From: Clostridiales bacterium Firm_05
GTDB taxonomy: Bacteria > Bacillota > Clostridia > Oscillospirales > Ruminococcaceae
Assembly (NCBI GenBank): GCA_001604035.1
Contig: LVAK01000142.1
Span: forward strand, 1 to 34,461
Direction: 5' to 3'
DNA: 34,461 bases
How positions within the stretch are numbered: position 1 is the first letter of the stretch; every line of letters starts with the position of its first letter. Below, in pieces: positions 16,798 through 26,092 of this stretch. The position numbers and the translations under genes are program-made. Under the pieces are notes generated by a model that saw only the letters and a program-made list of their open reading frames with translations, did no database searches and was not told where the DNA came from.

Positions 16798-17109
16798 ATG
16801 GCATTTAATTCTTGTGACATGCTTCCAAATGAAAGTGTCGAGCTCACAGTCCAGCACCTTGATATGCTTGCCTGCTGCGATGTGCTTTCAGACAAGGCAA
16901 AGGAAGTATGCGACAATGCTTCGGTTTACCTCAGGAAGCTGGTTTTGGAAGAGAAAAACAGGGAAGCAATGAAGCCGATTACAGATCCGAGGGTTGGCAA
17001 TTTCTTCGGGAGGTGTCCAAAGTGCATGAAGGGCATTCGTTCAATCGAACATCCTCACTTCTGCGGACACTGCGGGTGTGAGATCGTATGGGAGGGGTGG
17101 GAGGAGTGA
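16798..17109 (+). CDS. Hypothetical protein with zinc-ribbon
   Basis: CPKCMKGIRSIEHPHFCGHCGCEIVWEGW; RBS GGAGG. Confidence 0.6.
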   Translation: MAFNSCDMLPNESVELTVQHLDMLACCDVLSDKAKEVCDNASVYLRKLVLEEKNREAMKPITDPRVGNFFGRCPKCMKGIRSIEHPHFCGHCGCEIVWEGWEE

Positions 17110-17115
17110 TGTAGA

Positions 17116-17310
17116 ATGCTGATATCACCGCCTCGGCCCATGAAGATTACCGGCACATGTCAGATGTGCGAACGACCAAACCTGCCGTTGCAGATGATTT
17201 CGTTCTGGGACTATGAAGGGTACACATGCTCGCAATGCACAGAGAAGCTGAAGAAAGAGAACCTGGCCAAGATGATATTTGCCATGGAACATGCAGAACC
17301 TGCGGAATAG
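17116..17310 (+). CDS. Small zinc-finger-like protein
   Basis: CQMCERPNLPLQMISFWDYEGYTCSQCTEKLKK. Confidence 0.55.
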   Translation: MLISPPRPMKITGTCQMCERPNLPLQMISFWDYEGYTCSQCTEKLKKENLAKMIFAMEHAEPAE

Positions 17311-17348
17311 AAAAAAACAGCATATGACCATTTTTTCTATTCCAAACC

Positions 17349-17363
17349 ACAACGGAACGTAGT
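17349..17363. promoter_or_regulatory. Operator-like 15-mer ACAACG-GAA-CGTAGT
   Basis: Same hyphenated palindrome family as 2456 and 5018; located between TTCCAA and TACAAT (17-nt spacing) upstream of the 17397 ORF. Confidence 0.5.
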
Positions 17364-17396
17364 ACAATACTCAGTAACCGAATAATAGGAGGCGTC

Positions 17397-17669
17397 ATGA
17401 TGACGAGATCAGAAGAAAAGAGCAGAGACCAGCCAAAGTCCCCTGCGGATTATGCAATACTACACCAAAGGTCATTCCGAACGGCCTTTGATTTTCTCAC
17501 TTCTCACTTCCCACCAGGATCCGATCCGGAATGGTGGGATAAAACGGCAACGGAAGCATCAGCTGCCAGCGAGTCCCAGCTGGACGACCCACTGACAATG
17601 AAACTGCTGAGCGCAGTGATGGACTATCTCGAGATCGAGTATAAGAACAGGAGGGAACAACATGAGTAA
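17397..17669 (+). CDS. Hypothetical protein
   Basis: 90 aa ORF, RBS AGGAGG. Confidence 0.55.
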   Translation: MMTRSEEKSRDQPKSPADYAILHQRSFRTAFDFLTSHFPPGSDPEWWDKTATEASAASESQLDDPLTMKLLSAVMDYLEIEYKNRREQHE

Positions 17670-17913
17670 GTTGCAAATAACAAAGATGCCATGCGGAAAT
17701 GGCATGGATACCATGAGAATCGCAGGATTTGCCGATGGTGAACTCAATGCACTGAAGAGCATGGAACACGGAGAGGCCAGGCAGAAACTTCTGGACATGC
17801 TCGACAACCGGAACAACGGTACCGGCAGAATGTGGCAGTGTGGCTACGGTGTGTACGGACTATGGTTCGATAATGAGTTCGCGTATATGAATGTCGGTAA
17901 GTCCTGCGATTAA
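17662..17913 (+). CDS. Hypothetical protein
   Basis: 83 aa ORF overlapping its upstream neighbour. Confidence 0.55.
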   Translation: MSKLQITKMPCGNGMDTMRIAGFADGELNALKSMEHGEARQKLLDMLDNRNNGTGRMWQCGYGVYGLWFDNEFAYMNVGKSCD

Positions 17914-17953
17914 TTTTTGCCGCTGGCTACTACAAAACGTAGTGAGGTACAAC

Positions 17954-18898
17954 ATGCGAATCGGTTTGATCGACGTAGACGGACATAATTTCCCGAACCT
18001 GGCGCTGATGCGGATCTCCGCTTATCACAAAGCAAAAGGTGACGAGGTTGAATGGTGGTGGTCTGACCTTATTCACTATGACATAGTCTACATGAGTAAG
18101 ATCTTCTCCAGCACATACTCAAAGGACGTCCCAGAACCGATGAATGCGGACAAGGTGATCAAAGGCGGAACCGGGTACGCAATTCACCTTGAAAACGGGA
18201 AGGAAGTATTCGATAAATCGAAACACCAGAACCTCCCGGACGAGGTTGAAAAGATGTTCCCGGACTACTCGATCTACCCGGAGTTCGACTTCGCAGTTTC
18301 TCTCACGTCCAGAGGCTGCCCGCGCGGATGCAGTTTCTGCCACGTTGCTGCCAAAGAGGGCCGGTGCTCCGTCAAGGTGGCGGACGTTTCCGACTTCTGG
18401 AATGGGCAGAAGCACATTGAAATTCTGGATCCAAATATAACTGCTTGCCGTGATAAACGGGATCTGATGAGACAGTATATGGAGACAGGCGCCACGCTGA
18501 ATTTTAACCAAGGTCTGGACATGCGGTTCATAAACGATGACGACGTAAACGACATCAACCGCATGCGGATTAAGAAGATGCACTTTGCCTGGGATAACCC
18601 AAAGGACGACCTGGAAGGAAAGTTCCGATGGTTTGCTGATAAATACAGGAAGTCCAGGAAAGGTATGGTATACGTGCTGACAAACCACAGCAGCACAATG
18701 GAAGAGAACCTTCACAGGATCTATGTGCTGCGGGATCTCAACTATGATCCGTTCGTCATGGTGTACAACAAGCCGGAGGCCCCGCAGGAAATCAAAATGC
18801 TGCAGAGGTGGTGCAACAATAAATTCGTTTTCAAAAAGGTAAAAAGATTTGAGGACTATCTTGGAAGCAAACACTATTCAGAAATAAAGGATATGTAA
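17954..18898 (+). CDS. Radical SAM family protein
   Basis: AVSLTSRGCPRGCSFCHVAAKEG: CxxxCxxC cluster motif; MRIGLIDVDGHNFPNLALMRISAYHKAKGDEVEWW N-terminus. Confidence 0.85.
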   Translation: MRIGLIDVDGHNFPNLALMRISAYHKAKGDEVEWWWSDLIHYDIVYMSKIFSSTYSKDVPEPMNADKVIKGGTGYAIHLENGKEVFDKSKHQNLPDEVEKMFPDYSIYPEFDFAVSLTSRGCPRGCSFCHVAAKEGRCSVKVADVSDFWNGQKHIEILDPNITACRDKRDLMRQYMETGATLNFNQGLDMRFINDDDVNDINRMRIKKMHFAWDNPKDDLEGKFRWFADKYRKSRKGMVYVLTNHSSTMEENLHRIYVLRDLNYDPFVMVYNKPEAPQEIKMLQRWCNNKFVFKKVKRFEDYLGSKHYSEIKDM

Positions 18899-18942
18899 CA
18901 GTGAACAACTATTATCAATGTGCTGAAAGGAGCAGTATTACC

Positions 18943-19275
18943 ATGAGAAAAATCACAAAAAAATTGGCGATCATCGTCCTGCTGGTCGCCTGCATGTTGT
19001 TCGTTTTCGCTGGGTGTGAACGCAAGATGGGCAACCGGATCGTTGGCGGAAAGGACGTTCAGACATTCACCTATGCGTATGTTGTTGTCGGCGGACAGAA
19101 GGTCGCTGAAGGTGCCGTTACTCAGTGGCGGGACTATGACGACAGCGATACGGTCCAGGTCCTCGTCAACGGCAAATTCTACCTGACGCATTACACAAAC
19201 GTTGTACTCGTTGCCGACCCGAATCAAGGTGCCCTGTCGTATGGTGATTCTTCTTGGGCCGGCATCGATGAGTGA
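18943..19275 (+). CDS. Small lipoprotein
   Basis: MRKITKKLAIIVLLVACMLFVFAGCERKMGN: signal peptide with lipobox FAGC. Confidence 0.7.
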   Translation: MRKITKKLAIIVLLVACMLFVFAGCERKMGNRIVGGKDVQTFTYAYVVVGGQKVAEGAVTQWRDYDDSDTVQVLVNGKFYLTHYTNVVLVADPNQGALSYGDSSWAGIDE

Positions 19276-19287
19276 GGAGGATCCAGG

Positions 19288-19947
19288 ATGAAGATTGAGA
19301 CAATTGAAGTATCCGGTTTCCGGCCGGCATTGCATGCCATGCGGAATCCGATGGACAGCTGGGACAAGTCAGATACTACCTGGCATACAACCGCGGACAT
19401 GTATCCAGACGAACCATTTTCAACCACAATCGACTTTCTGATTGGCGAGAAGGACAAGGAACTTTCGATCCGTCTGCAGAATGCCGGCCCGGAACACTGC
19501 AAGCACCTGCGGATGATCATGGTATACGCCGACATCACTGCTCCCAGATACTGGTGGACTGAGTTCGACACGTACCGTAACGGAGTCGAGAAGGTGAGCT
19601 GCAGCACCATGCACAAGCTGACGTCCCGGCCGCTGACGATGGATGATTTCGAACATGACTGCCTGTGGGACCAGCACCTGGAACAGGTAATTGAACTGGC
19701 CAATAATTCCATCAACATGGCCAAGAATGTTCACGATCTGAACATGACAGAAGAAGACAAGAAGCACCACTGGCGCGGCCTGATCCAGGGACTCCCGCAG
19801 TCCTACTTGCAGAAACGCACTGTCATGATGTCCTACGCAGCGCTCCGGAATATCTACCGCCAGCGTGAAGGACATAAGCTGAAAGAATGGGAGATGTTCC
19901 GCGAATGGGTCCGAAACCTTCCGTGCAGCTGGATGATCACAGAATGA
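19288..19947 (+). CDS. Hypothetical phage protein
   Basis: 219 aa with YADITAPRYWWTEFDTYRNGVEKVSCSTMHK...HHWRGLIQGLPQSYLQKRTVMMSYAALRNIYRQREGHKLKEWEMFREWV; vaguely ThyX-like, not asserted. Confidence 0.65.
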   Translation: MKIETIEVSGFRPALHAMRNPMDSWDKSDTTWHTTADMYPDEPFSTTIDFLIGEKDKELSIRLQNAGPEHCKHLRMIMVYADITAPRYWWTEFDTYRNGVEKVSCSTMHKLTSRPLTMDDFEHDCLWDQHLEQVIELANNSINMAKNVHDLNMTEEDKKHHWRGLIQGLPQSYLQKRTVMMSYAALRNIYRQREGHKLKEWEMFREWVRNLPCSWMITE

Positions 19948-20246
19948 AACTTCGCAAGATCGCTGCCATGTACCATTTCTATGGCATCGATCCGTTGTCC
20001 GGGAAGTGTGAAGATTGCCCACACTTTATCAGCGGAGAATACCATGGACGGAGGTACTTTAAGTGCACCGTCTATGGTTGTTCTCACAGCGAGAGCACAG
20101 ACTGGCGGAAAAGCTATACTGCCTGCGGGTTAATCGACCACGACTTCCCGGAAAACGATGCCAGGGTCATTGATATCCTGAAACACGATCCGATCCTAAA
20201 GACAGAACAGATTCCTGGACAGATGACGGTGGAGGATTTCCTATGA
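19944..20246 (+). CDS. Cys-containing hypothetical protein
   Basis: SGKCEDCPHFISGEYHGRRYFKCTVYGCSHSESTDWRKSYTACGLID. Confidence 0.6.
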   Translation: MKLRKIAAMYHFYGIDPLSGKCEDCPHFISGEYHGRRYFKCTVYGCSHSESTDWRKSYTACGLIDHDFPENDARVIDILKHDPILKTEQIPGQMTVEDFL

Positions 20247-20539
20247 GCAAGACAAACTGCGTGAACTGCGGATCCGCAAAGGACGTTGACGCAAAGGTCT
20301 GCCCGTTTTGCGGCACTTCTTACTTTGACCTGACGGACATCGACCTGGACGGTAAACATCCTTGCATCGTGCGGTTCAAGCACGGAGACAACGTTTTCCA
20401 GATGAAGGCGTACCCTTCCATTGCGGAAATTACATTTCACCCTGTTGCCATGGATGCCAGGGGCGTGGATGGACGCCTCTTGATGATGAGCCGCAACAAC
20501 AATATCACTGCACGTATTGAGTTCGTGTCTGCCGGATAA
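20243..20539 (+). CDS. Zinc-ribbon protein
   Basis: NCVNCGSAKDVDAKVCPFCGTSYFDL. Confidence 0.65.
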   Translation: MSKTNCVNCGSAKDVDAKVCPFCGTSYFDLTDIDLDGKHPCIVRFKHGDNVFQMKAYPSIAEITFHPVAMDARGVDGRLLMMSRNNNITARIEFVSAG

Positions 20540-20563
20540 AAAATAGAGAGGAGGTGATGCCAT

Positions 20564-22456
20564 GTGTCGGAACCGACAGAACTGATCCCGAAATTTACGT
20601 TGGATGATTTCCTGAGTGAGGCACCTTACCAATGGCTGTACGAACGGAAGGACAATAAGTTCATGCTCCAGATCCTTCTGCAGAAAGTCCAGGTGATTGC
20701 CAAGGCTGCCGGATTTTCCGGTTTCATGAAGACGTGGAACGCATACGTCGAAAGTAAGAGTCCGCGTGCCACGATCGTCGGTAACAACCAGACGCTGTTC
20801 CCGGGACAGCCGGTGCAGCTGGACTGCGGACAATACGTAGCAGATGAGTACGGTGTGTCCCGTCTCAATGAAATGGGCGCCGAGGTAGAAGTCCTGTCCC
20901 ACCCGCTGCTGCCGGTCAAGAGAGTGACCAATATCGAATCCCTGGAGGAGAAACTTGAGATCGCATACTGCCGCGGAAAGGACAAGTGGAAGAACATTAC
21001 AGTTTCCCGGGAGACACTGGCCAGCGCACAGAAGATTATCGCATTGTCAAAGCACGGCGTCGCAGTGAACAGTGAGAATGCCAAGGAGGTGGTCAAGTAC
21101 ATGGGCGCACTGGAGTCCATGAACTATGACAACCTCCCGCGCCAGGATTCTATCGGCCATATGGGCTGGCTTCCGGACGGATCCTTTGCACCGTATGCAT
21201 CTGAGATCGCATATGACGGGGAGTCCACCGAGTTCGCCAGGATGTACAACGACTTCCAGCCCACAGGCAGTGAGGAAGTATGGATGGACCTGATCAAGAA
21301 GGTCCGCAGCGGCAGGAGTGTACCGGCCAGGATCGCACTGGCTGCCAGCTTCGCCGCTCCGCTGGTATCGATCTGCAATGCACTGCCATTCTTCGTCCAC
21401 CTTTGGGGCACCCAGGGATGCGGCAAGACAGTCGGTCTCATGGAGGCAGCCAGTGTATGGGGCAATCCCACAGTAGGCCGGTACATCAAGACCTTCGGCG
21501 GTACCAAGGTATCCCTGGAGCTGTACGCTGCTTTCTGCGGGAACATGCCGATCCTTCTGGACGAGCTGCAGGTGATCTCTGACCGGCGCATGTTTGACGA
21601 CATTATCTACATGTTATGTGAGGGTGTCAGCAAGGGCAGAGGCGCCAAGGAAGGCGGACTGCAGACACAGCGCAGGTGGTCCAGCTGTATCCTCACGACC
21701 GGCGAAATGCCCATCGTGCAGAGCAACTCAGGCGGTGGCGCAGCGGTCCGTACGATCGAGGTCAACTACGGAGGCGAGCCCCTGTTTGACGACGCCCGCA
21801 GTGTGGCAAATACCCTGAAGGAGAACTACGGATTCGCCGGCCGCCGGTTCATTGAGCTGCTCCGGAATGAGCAGTACCGTGAGTTGGTGAAGGGTGTACA
21901 GAAGAAGAAGTACAACGAGCTGTCCGGGGAAATCCAGGATAAGCAGGTGCTGTCCGCATCCATCCTGCTTGCAGCTGATACGCTGGCTGATTTCGGCATC
22001 TTTAAGGACGGCAAGGCGCTGACAGTCGAGGACATAAAACCGTACCTGATCACCCGGGAAGAGGCCGACGTGAATGCCAGATGCTACCAGTGGTTGACCG
22101 GATTCATCGGTGCCAATCCGCGCCGGTTCGATTCTGAGGACATGAACAACGGTGAGCTGTGGGGTAAGATCGAGGACGACTATGTCTTCTTCATCAAGTC
22201 CGTGTTCGAGCGCGTGCTGAAGCAGGAAGGATATTCCGCCGGCGCATTCCTGACCTGGGCCAAGAGGCAGGGTCTGTTGAAGGGTGAGAACTATGGCATC
22301 GGCAGTGGGAACAATCGCCAGACCTGCCGGAAGACATTCAACAAGGTCTCGACCGTGTGCGTGGGTCTCAAGCTGCTGACCCCGGAGCCTGTGAAGGAAG
22401 AAAAGGAAGAGTACAAAGAGTACCTGGAGGTGCATCCTGATGACATGCCGTTTTGA
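20564..22456 (+). CDS. DUF927-type replication ATPase/helicase
   Basis: FVHLWGTQGCGKTVGLMEAASVWGNP (Walker A) and MPILLDELQVI (Walker B), layout typical of DUF927 proteins; GTG start after AGGAGG. Confidence 0.82.
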   Translation: MSEPTELIPKFTLDDFLSEAPYQWLYERKDNKFMLQILLQKVQVIAKAAGFSGFMKTWNAYVESKSPRATIVGNNQTLFPGQPVQLDCGQYVADEYGVSRLNEMGAEVEVLSHPLLPVKRVTNIESLEEKLEIAYCRGKDKWKNITVSRETLASAQKIIALSKHGVAVNSENAKEVVKYMGALESMNYDNLPRQDSIGHMGWLPDGSFAPYASEIAYDGESTEFARMYNDFQPTGSEEVWMDLIKKVRSGRSVPARIALAASFAAPLVSICNALPFFVHLWGTQGCGKTVGLMEAASVWGNPTVGRYIKTFGGTKVSLELYAAFCGNMPILLDELQVISDRRMFDDIIYMLCEGVSKGRGAKEGGLQTQRRWSSCILTTGEMPIVQSNSGGGAAVRTIEVNYGGEPLFDDARSVANTLKENYGFAGRRFIELLRNEQYRELVKGVQKKKYNELSGEIQDKQVLSASILLAADTLADFGIFKDGKALTVEDIKPYLITREEADVNARCYQWLTGFIGANPRRFDSEDMNNGELWGKIEDDYVFFIKSVFERVLKQEGYSAGAFLTWAKRQGLLKGENYGIGSGNNRQTCRKTFNKVSTVCVGLKLLTPEPVKEEKEEYKEYLEVHPDDMPF

Positions 22457-22473
22457 GAATCAGAAATTAAATT

Positions 22474-22825
22474 TCCCAAAACGTACAAAACGTACAAAAC
22501 GTACAAAGTCCTTATTTTTCAAGGCCTGCGTGTTGTACGTTGTCAGGATCCATTGTACGTTGTTTGTACGTTGTCACACCAGGACGTACACCGTGGAGCC
22601 CTTGATTTTACTGGGTTTTGTACGTTTTGTACGTTCTGTACGCTATTTTTTATACACACGCTTATATAGGACATATATTTTCTGGAAAATCCAGTCAAGC
22701 GCTCGCGCGCGCGTAAGGATGTTTCCCAACAACGTACAAAACGTACAAAACGTACATTGCCCTTGATTTTCAAGGCTTCCGTGTTGTACGTTCCTCATTT
22801 AGCAACGTACAACGACGTACAAAAT
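22474..22825. repeat. Iteron-like GTAC array, candidate replication origin
   Basis: 16 copies of a CGTAC/GTACG core (ACGTACAAA / TTTGTACGT orientations) in about 350 bp, a ~75-bp degenerate direct repeat, an AT-rich centre and a GCGCTCGCGCGCGCG run. Confidence 0.65.
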
Positions 22826-22845
22826 GATGAATTTGAGGTGATGAT

Positions 22846-23487
22846 ATGAAGGTTATGATCGCGATCCCATGTATGGACACCATGCCGGTCGAGTTCGTTG
22901 AGTCTCTGCTATACACAGAGAAGCCCCAGCAGACAGCTGTGTTTTTCAAACCAAACAGTGTGATATACGACTCGCGAAATATCCTCAGCATCCATGCAAT
23001 ACAGCACGGGTACGACTACGTGATGTGGTTCGACAGTGACATGGTCATACCGCGTGACGCTATTACCCAGCTGCTGCATGACGTTGAGAAAACAAAGTCA
23101 CACATGGTATCAGGCCTGTATGTGAAGCGGTCGATACCTACCGAGCCAGTCCTATTCAGTGAGATCAAACCACCAGCGCTGGAGTGTGGGCACATGGTAA
23201 AAAAGATCAAGGAATGTAACGAGTACCCGCGGGACAGTCTCTTCCTGGTAGATGGATGCGGATTCGGATGCGTGTTGACATCTGTACCACTGCTGAAGGC
23301 TGTGTGGGATAAGTACGGTCCCGCGTTCGCACCATACGCATGGACTGGTGAGGATATATCCTTCTGCTACCGTGTACGTCAGCTGGGATATTACATCTGG
23401 TGTGACAGCCGAGTGAAGTGCGGACATGTCGGCAGCCATGTGTACACGGAGGACGATCTCGGGGGTGGTGAGAATGAAAAGCATTGA
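22846..23487 (+). CDS. Glycosyltransferase (GT2-like, GT-A fold)
   Basis: MKVMIAIPCMDTMPVEFVESLL...YDYVMWFDSDMVIPRDAITQLL with DSD motif. Confidence 0.75.
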   Translation: MKVMIAIPCMDTMPVEFVESLLYTEKPQQTAVFFKPNSVIYDSRNILSIHAIQHGYDYVMWFDSDMVIPRDAITQLLHDVEKTKSHMVSGLYVKRSIPTEPVLFSEIKPPALECGHMVKKIKECNEYPRDSLFLVDGCGFGCVLTSVPLLKAVWDKYGPAFAPYAWTGEDISFCYRVRQLGYYIWCDSRVKCGHVGSHVYTEDDLGGGENEKH

Positions 23488-23860
23488 GTGGTGGAGATCC
23501 ACAGCACAGCACATGTGGCGGACGTTCTTCGCTCTGAAACGCAAGTTCGATGATGCCGGTACAAATGTTGTTCCGATCGTGTTTAACATGAAAAACATGA
23601 GCGATTCAGACAGGAAGATCTACGATATCTGTAACCGGATTTTCACAGATGAGTTTGTAAAAACAGACCAGGATATCCTGCAGATGTACTTCACGTCCAG
23701 GTGGGGTGATGACCTGTATGCTGTGGAGGATTACAGCCTGAAGCACAATGTACCTACCCGGGTGATCTGGATTGTCATCCGCCGCGCAAACCGTCTCGTC
23801 ATGGAGGAGATAGGACTACTCGACAGAAAGGAGAGTGCAGACAGTAATGCCGATACTTGA
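23474..23860 (+). CDS. Hypothetical protein
   Basis: MKSIEWWRSTAQHMWRTFFALKRKFDDAGTNVVPIVFNMKNMSDSDRKIYDICNRIF. Confidence 0.6.
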   Translation: MKSIEWWRSTAQHMWRTFFALKRKFDDAGTNVVPIVFNMKNMSDSDRKIYDICNRIFTDEFVKTDQDILQMYFTSRWGDDLYAVEDYSLKHNVPTRVIWIVIRRANRLVMEEIGLLDRKESADSNADT

Positions 23861-25631
23861 CATCATCGTCACGCATTACAATGAACCATGGAACGTTGGA
23901 AAAAAGTTTTTTGACATGCTGGCCATGCAGCGCACAGTGGACTTCTCTTCCATCCGGGTGATCCTGGTACAGGACGGAAAAGAAGACGGTTTCGCCTGGG
24001 GCCAGCTGATGAACGGGTATCCTTATCAGATCAAGGTCGTCTCGATCGACCACGCAGGACCTGCAGCCGCACGGAATGCCGGCCTGAAGATAGCAACCGC
24101 AGACTGGGTGATGTTCTGTGACTTTGACGACATGTTCTCGGACGTCGCGTCACTGTGTGCGATCATGCAGGTACTCCCGACAGACGACGCCGACATCATC
24201 TGGATGAAGTCATACCGGGAGGAACGTGTGCGCGCCACAAAGCAGGACATCAAGGGTGTGTTCCTGAACTGCCTGAGTGAGAACTTCCAGTACACCTTCG
24301 GGAAAATGTACCGCCGGTCCGCACTGTACGAGCACAACATCCAGTTCAATACCAACCTGCCGTACGAGTATGAGAATGCGTTCAACCACCTGGCGCTCAC
24401 GGTGATCCCGCCCTTCCGGGTGCTGCAGCTGACAGTCGGCTTCATCCCGTACGTCAAGACCCTGCGAAAGGACAGCTACACCACGAATCCGCACACCGTC
24501 AACGAACGTATCAATGCAATGTACTGGCGTGACGTATATCTCACGAACGAGTACAGGTCACGGGGCCTGCAGAATGCGTACAAGGACATGGTCGCCGAGA
24601 CAGTGTTCGACATGTACTACATGCTCAACACGAAACCAGCGATCCGGGCACTGCGTCCGCTCACGATCTCATTCACGAGGTACTATGAGGAAAACTGCGA
24701 GGCATTCTGGCAGATGAATCCTTCCAACCTCGAGGTGATCATGGATAACTGCATCAATAAGATGCTCGGCACGGTACAGAACCTGTACAACTACAATTCG
24801 ATCGAGGCGGAACCACCATTTGACGGGCTGGAAAAGGTCCAGGCATGGCTAAACGATCTGGACGTCGACACGGACCACGATCCGCAGCCGGTACAGGCAG
24901 GTAAGTACACGGGACCGCGCGTCGTCATCTACTGCGGGACGTACAACACCTATCTGAACATGCTCACATCGGCAAAGTCACTGCTATCCCACACCCAGGT
25001 CGATAAGATCTACTTCCTCACGGAGGATGACGTCTTCCCATATGAGATCCCGGACATTATCGAGAACATCAACGTGAAGAACCAGGAAATCTTCCCGGCA
25101 GACGGCCCGAATTACAATAACGTCTGGTCCTATATGTGCATGATGCGCGCCGCATTCCCGAGCATGTTCCCACAGTACACCCGCGCACTGTCCCTGGACA
25201 TCGATATCATCGTGAACGAGGACATCGGGCAGCTGTGGGATCTGGACCTCACGGATTACTACTTCGCCGGTGTGCCTGAACCATGCAGGCAGAAGACGTC
25301 CGAGGATCCGGTGTACTGTAACTTCGGTGTCATCATGATGAACCTCGAAAAGATCCGGAATGACGAGAAGGATCTCGAGGTCATGAAGATGCTCAACACC
25401 TCACGCCTCGGCTGCCCGGAACAGGATGCCTTCAATAAGGTCTGCGCACATCACATCCTCGCACTGCCTCCGGACTATAACTACACACCTTTCAGTCACA
25501 TCACCGGCGAACCTGAGCACGAGATCATCACCCACTACGCCGGATTGAAGTACTGGAAACACTTCCGCCCCGTCCGAGAGTACGCCGGGAAGGAATGGAA
25601 CGAAATCATGAACAGGAGGATCCAGGAATGA
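23847..25631 (+). CDS. Two-domain glycosyltransferase: GT2-like N-terminus and GT8-like C-terminus
   Basis: N: MPILDIIVTHYNEPWNVGKKFFDML...SIDHAGPAAARNAGLKIATADWVMFCDFDDMF. C: YCGTYNTYLNMLTSAKSLLSHTQVDKIYFLTEDD...ALSLDIDIIVNEDIGQLWDLDL...NFGVIMMNLEKIR...CPEQDAFNKV. Confidence 0.8.
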   Translation: MPILDIIVTHYNEPWNVGKKFFDMLAMQRTVDFSSIRVILVQDGKEDGFAWGQLMNGYPYQIKVVSIDHAGPAAARNAGLKIATADWVMFCDFDDMFSDVASLCAIMQVLPTDDADIIWMKSYREERVRATKQDIKGVFLNCLSENFQYTFGKMYRRSALYEHNIQFNTNLPYEYENAFNHLALTVIPPFRVLQLTVGFIPYVKTLRKDSYTTNPHTVNERINAMYWRDVYLTNEYRSRGLQNAYKDMVAETVFDMYYMLNTKPAIRALRPLTISFTRYYEENCEAFWQMNPSNLEVIMDNCINKMLGTVQNLYNYNSIEAEPPFDGLEKVQAWLNDLDVDTDHDPQPVQAGKYTGPRVVIYCGTYNTYLNMLTSAKSLLSHTQVDKIYFLTEDDVFPYEIPDIIENINVKNQEIFPADGPNYNNVWSYMCMMRAAFPSMFPQYTRALSLDIDIIVNEDIGQLWDLDLTDYYFAGVPEPCRQKTSEDPVYCNFGVIMMNLEKIRNDEKDLEVMKMLNTSRLGCPEQDAFNKVCAHHILALPPDYNYTPFSHITGEPEHEIITHYAGLKYWKHFRPVREYAGKEWNEIMNRRIQE

Positions 25632-26092
25632 ACGATCATAACAAGAAACAGGAAGAGAAACAGGACGAGAAAAAAACTGTCGTCATGAACGGTGTCAGCA
25701 CGTACACAGCAATAGACCCGGACGAACAGAACATCCAGCAGAAGGTAAATAACATCATGGCGAACACCCCGAACGGGTATGACCCGCTCGTGTACTGGCA
25801 CCAGGTTGCCATGGATGCAATCAAGTCCGGGCAATCCGCACAAAACGCGGCCAAACAGGCCCGTGATGAGCTGGGTAAGGCACAACGGTCATTCGATAGA
25901 CTGTCTGAGCGAATCGCCCAGCAAAACGCGGACTATCGCGTGCAGATCGAGAAGGCTAAGTCGGAGGTGCCGTTCGACCTGTCTCGCCTCGTCGGTTTGG
26001 CAGGCAAAGGTACGATCGATTTGAACGTCACTATCCAGATCAAGGGGAAAGGGAGGCGACCTGAGTATGAACACGAAGACGAAGACGTCTGA
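25628..26092 (+). CDS. Hypothetical protein
   Basis: 165-frame ORF trimmed to MNDHNKKQEEKQDEKKTVVMNGVSTYTAID; coiled-coil segment. Confidence 0.6.
   Translation: MNDHNKKQEEKQDEKKTVVMNGVSTYTAIDPDEQNIQQKVNNIMANTPNGYDPLVYWHQVAMDAIKSGQSAQNAAKQARDELGKAQRSFDRLSERIAQQNADYRVQIEKAKSEVPFDLSRLVGLAGKGTIDLNVTIQIKGKGRRPEYEHEDEDV

Noticed and set aside
19288-19947. Naming the protein as ThyX
   Set aside because: Some resemblance in the YADITAPRYWWTEFDTYRNG stretch, but the RHRxxSxNExSxRY signature is not present; a profile search is needed.
22440-22766. 108-aa ORF across the repeat array (KRTKRTKS... RFVRSVRYF)
   Set aside because: Created by the repeats (ACGTACAAA read as codons); no RBS, and the opposite frame shows similar repeat artefacts.
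22474-22825. Possible CRISPR array from repeated ACGTACAAA units
   Set aside because: Units are very short, occur in both orientations and are not separated by uniform unique spacers; no cas genes nearby. Iterons fit better.
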